Source: VRUE01 sp963715625 (lineage in GTDB: Bacteria; Actinomycetota; Thermoleophilia; Solirubrobacterales; 70-9). Taken from it: a DNA stretch of 64,000 bases. Numbering within the stretch: the stretch's first letter is position 1; each line of letters opens with the position of its first letter. Location: the NCBI GenBank assembly GCA_963715625.1, contig OY970260.1, positions 930,001-994,000 on the forward strand, given 5' to 3'. The position numbers were made by a program, and so were the translations under genes. Shown here in pieces: positions 50,571-58,207 of the stretch. Under the pieces are notes generated by a model. It ran no database searches, was not told the origin of the DNA, and was given only the letters and a program-made list of their open reading frames with translations.

Positions 50571-50897
50571 GTGACAGGCAAGCTCCACGACGTGACCGAC
50601 GCCACCTTCAAGTCCGAGGTCCTCGAGGCCGAGGGCCCCGTCCTCGTCGACTTCTGGGCCCCCTGGTGCGGGCCGTGCCGCGTCGTCCACCCCGTGCTCG
50701 AGGAGATCGACGCCGAGCGCGAGGACCTGAAGATCGTCAGCCTCAACGTCGACGAGAACCAGCAGACCGCCGCTCAGTACGAGGTCCTCTCGATCCCGAC
50801 CCTGATCCTCTTCAAGGACGGGGCGATCGCCAAGAAGGTGATCGGTGCGATGCCCAAGCGTCGCCTCGAGGCCGAGCTGGAGCCGGCGCTCGCCTAG
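50571..50897 (+). CDS. trxA: Thioredoxin
   Basis: The 108-aa protein is a canonical thioredoxin: LVDFWAPWCGPCRVVHPVLE with the redox WCGPC site at residues about 32-36, then VDENQQTAAQYEVLSIPTLILFKDG with the cis-proline, and a C-terminal helix. It reduces protein disulfides in the cytoplasm using thioredoxin reductase, which is not in the window. The GTG at 50571 follows a moderate CAGG-rich site. A clear promoter precedes it, and a tautomerase gene follows after 24 bases in the same direction. Confidence 0.9.
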   Translation: MTGKLHDVTDATFKSEVLEAEGPVLVDFWAPWCGPCRVVHPVLEEIDAEREDLKIVSLNVDENQQTAAQYEVLSIPTLILFKDGAIAKKVIGAMPKRRLEAELEPALA

Positions 50898-50921
50898 CGG
50901 GCGAGCGGAGAGCGGCTCGTC

Positions 50922-51113
50922 ATGCCATTCGTCCACGTCCACTGGTTCGAGGGCCGCTCCGACGAGCAGAAGGCGGAGATCGCCAGGCGGATCGAAGCGG
51001 CGCTGGTCGAGGTGGCCGGTGCCGCTCCCGAGCACTGCTGGGTAAAGTTCTCCGACTCGAAGAAGACCGACTTCATCATCGGTGGGTCGGATGTGGAGAG
51101 CCAGTCCCAGTAG
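50922..51113 (+). CDS. 4-oxalocrotonate tautomerase-like protein
   Basis: The 63-aa protein has the small tautomerase layout: catalytic Pro after the initiator Met (MPFVHVHWFEGRS), a helix (EQKAEIARRIEAALVEVAG) and a strand pair (EHCWVKFSDSKKTDFIIGG). 4-OT-family enzymes convert enol and keto forms of small acids in aromatic degradation; members of uncertain substrate are common. The final residues (ESQSQ) are encoded by the left arm of the E1 palindromic element, so the insertion extended or replaced the native end. Confidence 0.8.
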   Translation: MPFVHVHWFEGRSDEQKAEIARRIEAALVEVAGAAPEHCWVKFSDSKKTDFIIGGSDVESQSQ

Positions 51114-51208
51114 GCCTCCGCTTAACTTTTTCGCGAGGACGCGGCCGCCGGCCGCGTCTGAACAACGCGAAAAAGTACAAGACGCTCCGACCTACTGGGA
51201 CTGGCTCT
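51097..51208. repeat. Palindromic element E1 (112 bp) between convergent genes
   Basis: Outer arms of 18 bp (AGAGCCAGTCCCAGTAGG, 51097-51114, and its complement 51191-51208) match perfectly. Inside are ACTTTTTCGCG/CGCGAAAAAGT and a central GACGCGGCC/GGCCGCGTC hairpin. A diverged second copy in opposite orientation lies at 62556-62669, sharing TCCGCTTAACTTTTT and GGAGCGTCTTGTACTTTTT exactly. The arms encode the last codons of both flanking genes. Confidence 0.9.
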
Positions 51209-54200
51209 GAGTGCGCGTTACGGCGATGCTTAGGTCGCGGCCGTCGACTCGGACAGCTTGACCGTTTGAAGCTTCATAGGTGATTGACGTGGCGAGGACC
51301 TCGGCGGCTATGTAGGGCTCGTGGGCGCGGGCGGCGGCGAGGAGGTCCTCGTCGCCGCCGAGGCCGAGCTCGATGCGGTCGGAGATGTCGAGGCCGGCGG
51401 CCTTGCGGGCGTTCTGGACGGCGTGGACGATCTCGCGGGCAAGGCCCTCGCGGCGCAGCTCGTCGTCGAGCTCGAGCTGCAGGGCGACCGCGTGGCCGGC
51501 CTCGGCCTCGACCTCGTAGCCCTCCAGCGGCTGCAGGGCGAGGGTGACCTCTTCGGGGCCGATCGTGTGCTCGTCGCCGTCGACGTTGATACCGATCTCG
51601 CCGCCGTCGGCCATCACCTTGGCGACGTGGACCGGGTCGAGCGCCTCGACCGCGGCGGCAACCTGCGGCATGCGCTTGCCGAAGCGCGGGCCGAGGGCGC
51701 GGTAGTTGGGCTTGACCGCGTAGCTGACCAGGTCGGCCTCCTCGGAGACGAAGTCGAGCTCCTTGACGTTGAGCTCGGCCATGACCAGGTCGGCGCGTGC
51801 CGAGATCGCCTCGCGCTCGGCGTCGTTGGCGACGACCACGGCGCGGCGCAGCGGCTGGCGCACCTTGGCCTTGGCCTGGGCGCGAGCGGCGCGGCCGAGC
51901 TCGACCGTGAGGCGGACCGCCTCCATCGCCGCCTCGAGCTCGGGATCGGACAGCGCCGGGTCGGGGGCGGGGAAGTCGCGCAGATGAACGGAGTCGGGCA
52001 GCTCGCCCAGCTCCTCTCCCTCTCCGCCGGCCAGGTTGAGGTGGATCTCGTCGGCGAGGAAGGGCGTGAACGGGGCGAGCAGCGCCGCCGTCTCCAGCAG
52101 GCAGTGGCGGAGGGTGGCGAAGGCGGCCCGGTCGCCCTCCCAGAAGCGGCGGCGGGAGAGACGCACGTACCAGTTGGAGAGCTCCTCGACGTACTCCGTG
52201 ATCGCCCGCCCCGCCGCGGTGCAGTCGAACTCGTCCATCCGCTCGCGCACGGTCGCGACGGTGGACTGGAGCTTCGAGAGCGCCCACCTGTCGAGGTCTG
52301 CCCCCCCATCGCGGTCGTCATTTCTCCCGCTATCCGGGAGAAATGACGACCGCGATGGGGATTGGGGGAAGTCGGCGGGGCTGAGGTTCTCGGCATTCGC
52401 GTAGAGCACCCAGAACGAGTACGTGTTCCACAGAGTCAGCAGGAACTGGCGGACCGATTCGCCGACCGTGTCGACCGAGAAGCGGTAGCCCGACCAGGGC
52501 TGCTGCGCGGTCAGGTAGTACCAGCGGAAGGCGTCGGCGCCGTGGGCGTCGATCACCTCCCAGGGCTCGACCACGTTGCCCTTGCTCTTCGACATCTTCT
52601 GGCCCTCGGGGTCGAGGATCAGGCCGAGGCAGACGCAGTTGCGGTAGCTGGAGGCGTCGAAGAGCAGCGTCGACTCGGCCAGCAGCGTGTAGAACCAGCC
52701 GCGGGTCTGGTCGATCGCCTCGCAGATGAAGTCGGCCGGAAAGCGCTCCTCGAACAGCTCCTCGTTCTCGAACGGGTAGTGGAACTGGGCGAAGGGCATC
52801 GCGCCGCTGTCGTACCAGGTGTCGATCACCGACTCGACCCGGCGCATCTCGCCGCCGCAGTCCGGGCAATCGATGATCACCTCGTCGATGTAGGGGCGGT
52901 GCAGGTCGTCGGGCACCTTGCCCCTGGCGTACTTGCGCAGGTCGGCGATCGAGCCGGCGCAGAACTGCGCGCAGCCCTCCTCGCAGTCCCAGATCGGCAG
53001 CGGCGTGCCCCAGTAGCGGTCGCGCGAGAGCGCCCAGTCGACGTTGTTCTCCAGCCATTTGCCGAAGCGGCCGTGCTTGATGTGCTCGGGGTGCCAGCCG
53101 ATCGTCTCGTTGTTGGCGAGCAACCGCCCCTTGACCTCGGCGGTCTTCACGTACCAGCTCGACTTGGCGTAGTAGAGGAGCGGCGTGCCGCAGCGCCAGC
53201 AGTGCGGGTAGGCGTGCTCGTAGACCTGCTCGCGGAAGAGCAGGCCGCGGCGGTCGAGGTCGTCGATCAGCGCCCGGGTGACCTCGGGGCCCTTGACGAA
53301 CTCCCCCTCGAAGCCGACGACCCGCCGGTCGAAACGGCCGTCGAGGCCGACGGGGTTGTAGAGGGTGCCGTGGCTGGTCGGGTCGAAGATGCCGTTCTCG
53401 GCCGCGACCGCGTAGTCGTCCTCGCCGAAGGCCGGGGCGATGTGGACGAGGCCTGTGCCGTCCTCGGTGGTGACGAACTCGCCGGCGAGGACCGGGAAGC
53501 CGCCGGGCTCGCGGTCGTTCAGCGCGAAGACCGGGCCCTTGTAATGGCGGCCGACCAGCTCGGAGCCGGGCAGGCGGTCGAGCACCTCGACGCCCTCTCC
53601 CAGCACCCGCTCCACAAGCGGTTCGGCGAGGATCAGTGTCTCCTCGCCTACCCGGGCCCGCACGTAGGCGACATTCGGGGCCACCGCGACGGCGACGTTC
53701 CCCGGCAGCGTCCACGGCGTCGTCGTCCAGACCAGCAGGGACTCCCCGGTCTCGGCGCCGTCCTCGCCGAGCAACGGGAAGCGCACGTATATGGAGGGGT
53801 CCTTGACGTCCCTGTAGCCGAGCGCGACCTCGTGCGAGGAGAGCGCGGTGCCGCAGCGCGGGCAGTAGGGCACGACCTTGTGGCCCTTGTAGAGGCGGTC
53901 GTCGTCCCAGAGCCGCTTCAGCGACCACCAGACCGACTCGATGTAGTCGTCCTCGAGGGTTACGTAGGGGTCGTCGAGGTCGATCCAGAAGCCGATCCGC
54001 TCGGTCAGCCGGTTCCACTCCTCGACGTACTCGAAGACCGACTCGCGGCACTTCGCATTGAACTCGGCGATGCCGAACTCCTCGATCTCCTGCTTGGAGG
54101 AGATCCCGAGCTGCTTCTCGACCTCCAGCTCTACCGGCAGGCCGTGGCAGTCCCAGCCGGCCTTGCGCGGCACCCGGTACCCGCACATCGACCTGTAGCG

Positions 54201-54413
54201 GGGGTAGACGTCCTTGAAGACACGGGAGAGGACGTGGTGGGAGCCGGGCCTGCCGTTGGCCGTCGGCGGGCCCTCGTAGAAGCTCCAGATCTCCGCCCCC
54301 TCGCGCTGGGAGAGCGAGCGGTGGAAGACGTCGCGCTCGCGCCAGCGCTCGAGCACCCGCTGCTCGAGCTCGGGGAAGGACTGCTTGGCGTCGACGGGCC
54401 GGAAGCCGGGCAT
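51192..54413 (-). CDS. ileS: Isoleucyl-tRNA synthetase (long type)
   Basis: The 1073-aa class I synthetase has the HIGH-equivalent GSHHVLSRVFKD, AGWDCHGLPVE, editing-domain motifs (TTPWTLPGNVAVAV, GTGLVHIAPAFGEDD), a zinc-site-like CPRCGT, and KMSKSKGN near residue 600. It charges tRNA-Ile in the cytoplasm and proofreads valine; the length and anticodon-domain form match the long, eukaryote-like IleRS common in actinobacteria. Palindrome P5a (52304-52360) is inserted in frame between the catalytic core and the anticodon-binding domain, adding about 19 residues. The last codons (QSQSQ) come from element E1. It starts at ATG 54413. Confidence 0.9.
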   Translation of the reverse strand: MPGFRPVDAKQSFPELEQRVLERWRERDVFHRSLSQREGAEIWSFYEGPPTANGRPGSHHVLSRVFKDVYPRYRSMCGYRVPRKAGWDCHGLPVELEVEKQLGISSKQEIEEFGIAEFNAKCRESVFEYVEEWNRLTERIGFWIDLDDPYVTLEDDYIESVWWSLKRLWDDDRLYKGHKVVPYCPRCGTALSSHEVALGYRDVKDPSIYVRFPLLGEDGAETGESLLVWTTTPWTLPGNVAVAVAPNVAYVRARVGEETLILAEPLVERVLGEGVEVLDRLPGSELVGRHYKGPVFALNDREPGGFPVLAGEFVTTEDGTGLVHIAPAFGEDDYAVAAENGIFDPTSHGTLYNPVGLDGRFDRRVVGFEGEFVKGPEVTRALIDDLDRRGLLFREQVYEHAYPHCWRCGTPLLYYAKSSWYVKTAEVKGRLLANNETIGWHPEHIKHGRFGKWLENNVDWALSRDRYWGTPLPIWDCEEGCAQFCAGSIADLRKYARGKVPDDLHRPYIDEVIIDCPDCGGEMRRVESVIDTWYDSGAMPFAQFHYPFENEELFEERFPADFICEAIDQTRGWFYTLLAESTLLFDASSYRNCVCLGLILDPEGQKMSKSKGNVVEPWEVIDAHGADAFRWYYLTAQQPWSGYRFSVDTVGESVRQFLLTLWNTYSFWVLYANAENLSPADFPQSPSRSSFLPDSGRNDDRDGGADLDRWALSKLQSTVATVRERMDEFDCTAAGRAITEYVEELSNWYVRLSRRRFWEGDRAAFATLRHCLLETAALLAPFTPFLADEIHLNLAGGEGEELGELPDSVHLRDFPAPDPALSDPELEAAMEAVRLTVELGRAARAQAKAKVRQPLRRAVVVANDAEREAISARADLVMAELNVKELDFVSEEADLVSYAVKPNYRALGPRFGKRMPQVAAAVEALDPVHVAKVMADGGEIGINVDGDEHTIGPEEVTLALQPLEGYEVEAEAGHAVALQLELDDELRREGLAREIVHAVQNARKAAGLDISDRIELGLGGDEDLLAAARAHEPYIAAEVLATSITYEASNGQAVRVDGRDLSIAVTRTQSQSQ
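52304..52360. repeat. Palindrome P5a inside ileS (26-bp arms)
   Basis: Perfect 26-base arms (52304-52329 and 52335-52360; core GCGGTCGTCATTTCTCCCG) with loop CTATC make a 57-base palindrome, exactly 19 codons. It is read in frame in ileS as a Ser/Arg/Asp-rich linker (SRSSFLPDSGRNDDRDG). Half of the arm recurs at 50462-50475. Confidence 0.95.
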
Positions 54414-54451
54414 GGACGGGTGATTCTAGGAGCGGGTAGGCTCTCCGCCGC

Positions 54452-55327
54452 ATGCCCGTCTACGACCTGAATGAAAAGGTGGCGCTGGTGACCGGCGGCG
54501 CGCGGGGGATCGGCTTCGAGACCGCGCGCCAGCTGCACCTGCGCGGCGCCTCGGTTGCCGTGGTCGACCTCGACGCCGACGACGCCCGCGAGGCGGCCGA
54601 GCGGATCGGCGAGCGGGCGATCGGGATCGCCGCCGACGTCACCGACGAGGGAGCGATGAAGCGGGCGGTCGCGGAGACCGTCGAGCGCTTCGGCGGGCTC
54701 GACGTCGCCGTCGCCAACGCCGGCGTCGTGCAGCCGAACGTGGCGACGGTGCGCGGGATCGGCACCGAGGAATGGGAGCGCGTCTTCGAGGTCCACATGC
54801 TCGGCGTCTGGCGCACCGTGCGGGCGGCGCTGCCCCAGATCGTCGAGCGGCACGGGTTCGTGGTCGTCGTCTCCTCCGCCTACGCGTTCGTCAACGGGGT
54901 CGCCAACAGCCCTTACGCCGCCGGCAAGGCCGCGATCGAGGCCTTCGGCCGCGGCCTGCGGGCCGAGCTGATGCCGCTCGGGGCGAGCGCCGGCGTCGCC
55001 TACTTCGGCTTCATCGACACCAAGCTGGTCCAGGACGCCTTCGAGCGCGAGCACGCCGGCCGCATGCAGGACAACCTGCCCGGGTTCATCTTCACCCGCC
55101 TCCAGCCGAGCGAAGCGGGAGCGGCGATCGTGCGCGGGATTGAGGAACGCGCTCCGCGGATCTTCGCGCCCCGCTGGCTGCGCTTCGTCTCAGCGCTGCG
55201 CGGCATCCTCAACCCGCTGCTCGACCGCCGCCTCGAGCGCGACGCGAACGTCGCGGCGATGGTGCGGGACATCGAGGCAGCCAGCGACGAACAGGGCGCG
55301 GCGGCGGCCTCAGCCGCTCCGCGTTAG
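54452..55327 (+). CDS. Short-chain dehydrogenase/reductase
   Basis: The 291-aa SDR has VTGGARGIGFETA, the acidic VVDLDADD (NAD preference), ADVTDEG, VANAGVVQP, the catalytic Ser in VVVSSAYAF and YAAGKAA supplying Tyr and Lys. A C-terminal extension (residues about 250-291) is Arg-rich then Ala-rich. Substrate unknown. It is divergent from ileS with 38 bases between and overlaps the convergent hydroxyacid dehydrogenase by 18 bases at the 3' end, so the two transcripts would be antisense there. Confidence 0.85.
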   Translation: MPVYDLNEKVALVTGGARGIGFETARQLHLRGASVAVVDLDADDAREAAERIGERAIGIAADVTDEGAMKRAVAETVERFGGLDVAVANAGVVQPNVATVRGIGTEEWERVFEVHMLGVWRTVRAALPQIVERHGFVVVVSSAYAFVNGVANSPYAAGKAAIEAFGRGLRAELMPLGASAGVAYFGFIDTKLVQDAFEREHAGRMQDNLPGFIFTRLQPSEAGAAIVRGIEERAPRIFAPRWLRFVSALRGILNPLLDRRLERDANVAAMVRDIEAASDEQGAAAASAAPR

Positions 55328-58207
55328 CCGCTCGAGCAGGAGGACGACGGACTCGTAGGGTTGGCCGGTGGCGCGGCTGAGGCCGATCTCGCAGGTGCGG
55401 TTGCTGGAGAGGTGGGCGTCGAAGCGGCGACCGGACAGCTCCTCGGCCTGGGGGCGCGTCGCGGCGGCGGTCAGCTCCGGGTGGGAAATCCCCCGGTCGC
55501 CGGCGAAGCCGCAGCAGGTCGCCGAGGGCGCCACGTAGACGTCCTCGGCAAGGGCTCCCGCCAAGGAGCGCAGGTGAGGCGCCAGCCCCATGTGGCGGGT
55601 GGCGCAGGTGGGGTGGACCGTGGCGGAGCCGACCTTGGCGCCGACCTCCAGCTTTGGCAGCAGGCGGTCGTGGGCCCAGGCGACAGAGTCGAGGATCTCG
55701 AGCCGGCCAAGCCGCTCGACGTTCTGCTCGGAGAGCACTCCCTCGCCGGGTTCGGTCACGCCCTGGGTGCAGGAGGCGGCGTCGATCACGACCGGCAGCT
55801 CTCCCTCGCCACTCCACTCCCAGAGACGCTCGACCATCTCGTTCGCCTTGTGACGATGGGCGTCGCCGAACCCCTTCGAGCTCCACGGCAACCCACAGCA
55901 CGACCCCGCCACCTCGTCCGGCACCCAAACCGGCAACCCCGCCCGAGCGGACACCTCAACCATCGCGTCAACCACCCCCACCCGCCGATGGGCCTCAGAT
56001 ACGCCTATATGTCTCCTTTCAGGCCCGTCGGCGGTGGGTGCGGGGCCGAAGATGCGGTTGGTGCAGGAGGGGACGTAGACGGCGGCGGCGCTTCGAGGAG
56101 CAGGGGGTGACCCTCTCCCGACACTCCCCGCTTTTGTCGGGAGAGGGTCACCCCCTGCTCCCCACCGCGCAGGCCCCGGCAGGGCCTTGCCGCGTTTAGT
56201 GCGGCGTGCCAGCGGGCCGCCCAGGCGGAGGGCGGCGCGGGAGGCAGCTTCCACCGTCTTCCAGCGCCTCGCCGCCGCCAGGGCGACCTGTTCGGCCCGC
56301 TCGGTGTGCCTCTCCCGCCGCAGTTCCTTGACCAGCTTGCCGGTGTCGATCCCGACCGGGCAGGCGAGCTGGCAGGAGCCGTCGGCGGCACAGGTCTCCA
56401 GCGAGTCGTACTCGTACTCCTCCAGCAGGGCACGCTGGACCGGCGAGCCGGCCGGCTGGCGGGCGATCTCGCGCCGCAGGACGATCCGCTGGCGCGGCGT
56501 CGTCGTCAGGTTGCGGCTCGGGCAGACCGGCTCGCAGAAGCCGCACTCGACGCAAGTCGTCGCCGACTCCTCGATCGCCGGGGTGGTTTTCAGGTTGCGC
56601 AGGTGGACGCCGGGGTCGCGGTTCAGCACGACGCCCGGGTTGAGGACGCCGTCGGGGTCGGCGAGCCGCTTCACCCGCCACATCAGCTCGGTCGCCTTCT
56701 CGCCCCACTCGCGCTCTACGTAGGGGGCCATGTTGATCCCGGTGCCGTGCTCGGCCTTGAGCGAGCCGTCGTACTTGCCGACGATCAGCTCGACCAGCTT
56801 GGCCATGAAGGCCTCGTAGCGCTCCAGGTCCTCCCGCTTGGCGAAGTCCGGGGTGAGCATGAAGTGCAGGTTGCCGGCCGAGGCGTGGCCGGCGACGCCG
56901 GGCAGGAAGCCGTGCTCGCCGAGCAGCGCCTGCAGGTCGCGGGCGCCCTCGGCGATCCGCTCCGGCGGGACGCAGACGTCCTCGACGATCAGCGCCGTGC
57001 CGGGAAGGCGCAGGCGACCGATCAGGCCGTGCAGGCCCTCGCGCACGCGCCAGGCCAACTCGATCTCCTCGGCCTCGCGGGTGAACTCGAACGGCTTGAT
57101 CGTCTCGTGGCCGGCGAAGACCTCTTTCGCCTTGGCGACGTGCGCGTCGAGGGCCGCATCGTCCTCAGCCCCGTACTCGACCAGCAGCACCGCCGACTCC
57201 GGCGGCAGCTCCTTCCACTCCTCCGGCGCGCCGACCATGTTCCAGGCGGCCGTGATCAGCGCCGGGGCGACCATCAGCTCGACCGCCATGGCACCGCTCT
57301 CGACCAGGTCGCGGACCGGCGCGATCGCCTCGTCGATGCCGGGGAAGTGAACCCAGGCGGTCGTCGTCCGCGCCGGCAGCGGCACGGTCTCGAAGACGGC
57401 CTCGGCGACAAAGGCGAGCGTGCCCTCCGAGCCGACCACCAGGCGGCGGAAGATCTCCAGCGGCTCCTCGGCGTCGAGGAAGGCGCAGAGCCGGTACCCG
57501 GTGGTGTTCTTGATCATGAACTTGCGCCGGATGCGCTCGCTCAGCTCGGCGTCGGCGCGGATCTCGTCGCGGATCGCCGCGAGGCCGGCGACCAGCTCGG
57601 GCTCTGCGGCGGCGAAGCGCTCGGCCGCGCTCGGCTCGGCGGTGTCGACCGTCGTCCCGGAGGCGAGCACCAGGGTCATCGAGCGCACGGTCGAGTAGGA
57701 GTCGCGGGCGACGCCGCAGCGCATGCCGCCGGAGTTGTTGGCGATCACGCCGCCGACGCAGGCGATGTCGGTGCTGGCCGGGTCGGGGCCGAGCTTGCGG
57801 CCGTGCGGCGCGAGGACGCGGTTGGCGTGGCCGAGCACGGTGCCGGGCTTGACCCGGGCGCGCGCGGCCCCGTCCTCGACCGCGACGCCGCCGAAGTGGC
57901 GGCGCACGTCGACGAGGATCCCGTCGGTCTGGCCCTGGCCGTTGAGGCTGGTGCCGCCAGCGCGGAAGGTGACCGGGACGCCGCTGCGGCGGCCGTAGGC
58001 GAGCACCTTGGCGACGTCACCCGCGTCGCGGGCCATCACCACCACCTGCGGGAAGAGACGGTAGGGGCTGGCGTCGGAGGCGTAGCGGACGATGTCGCTG
58101 GCGCGGGCGAGGACGCGATCGGTGCCGAGCAGCTCCTCCAGCTCCGCGCGCAGCGGCTGGACCGTTCCCCTGGCCAGCGAGTCGGGGGCACGGTCCGGGG
58201 AGGCCAT
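55310..58207 (-). CDS. D-2-hydroxyacid dehydrogenase (FAD plus Fe-S fusion)
   Basis: The 965-aa protein joins a GlcD-like FAD-binding half (PVTFRAGGTSLNGQGQTDGI, GGVIANNSGGMRCG, GSEGTLAFVAEA) to a ferredoxin-type part (CVECGFCEPVCPSR and CAADGSCQLACPVGID, two 4Fe-4S sites) and GlcF-like CCG motifs (SCCGLPWSSKG, ATCCGFAGDRG). This is the D-lactate/D-2-hydroxyglutarate-type dehydrogenase with a fused electron-transfer module, feeding the respiratory chain. It follows the benzoylformate-decarboxylase-like gene with a one-base overlap, so its product may be the 2-oxoacid used by that enzyme. Palindrome P6 (56097-56161) is inserted in frame between the Fe-S and CCG parts. Confidence 0.85.
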   Translation of the reverse strand: MASPDRAPDSLARGTVQPLRAELEELLGTDRVLARASDIVRYASDASPYRLFPQVVVMARDAGDVAKVLAYGRRSGVPVTFRAGGTSLNGQGQTDGILVDVRRHFGGVAVEDGAARARVKPGTVLGHANRVLAPHGRKLGPDPASTDIACVGGVIANNSGGMRCGVARDSYSTVRSMTLVLASGTTVDTAEPSAAERFAAAEPELVAGLAAIRDEIRADAELSERIRRKFMIKNTTGYRLCAFLDAEEPLEIFRRLVVGSEGTLAFVAEAVFETVPLPARTTTAWVHFPGIDEAIAPVRDLVESGAMAVELMVAPALITAAWNMVGAPEEWKELPPESAVLLVEYGAEDDAALDAHVAKAKEVFAGHETIKPFEFTREAEEIELAWRVREGLHGLIGRLRLPGTALIVEDVCVPPERIAEGARDLQALLGEHGFLPGVAGHASAGNLHFMLTPDFAKREDLERYEAFMAKLVELIVGKYDGSLKAEHGTGINMAPYVEREWGEKATELMWRVKRLADPDGVLNPGVVLNRDPGVHLRNLKTTPAIEESATTCVECGFCEPVCPSRNLTTTPRQRIVLRREIARQPAGSPVQRALLEEYEYDSLETCAADGSCQLACPVGIDTGKLVKELRRERHTERAEQVALAAARRWKTVEAASRAALRLGGPLARRTKRGKALPGPARWGAGGDPLPTKAGSVGRGSPPAPRSAAAVYVPSCTNRIFGPAPTADGPERRHIGVSEAHRRVGVVDAMVEVSARAGLPVWVPDEVAGSCCGLPWSSKGFGDAHRHKANEMVERLWEWSGEGELPVVIDAASCTQGVTEPGEGVLSEQNVERLGRLEILDSVAWAHDRLLPKLEVGAKVGSATVHPTCATRHMGLAPHLRSLAGALAEDVYVAPSATCCGFAGDRGISHPELTAAATRPQAEELSGRRFDAHLSSNRTCEIGLSRATGQPYESVVLLLERLTRSG
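56097..56161. repeat. Palindrome P6 inside hydroxyacid dehydrogenase gene (26-bp arms)
   Basis: Perfect 26-base arms 56097-56122 and 56136-56161 (core GGGGGTGACCCTCTCCCGAC) around a 13-base loop. It is translated in frame as a Gly/Pro-rich linker (GAGGDPLPTKAGSVGRGSPP). Confidence 0.95.

Noticed and set aside
52362..54470. 702-codon plus-strand frame opposite ileS
   Set aside because: Antisense shadow of ileS with Val/Asp/Leu bias and no motifs.
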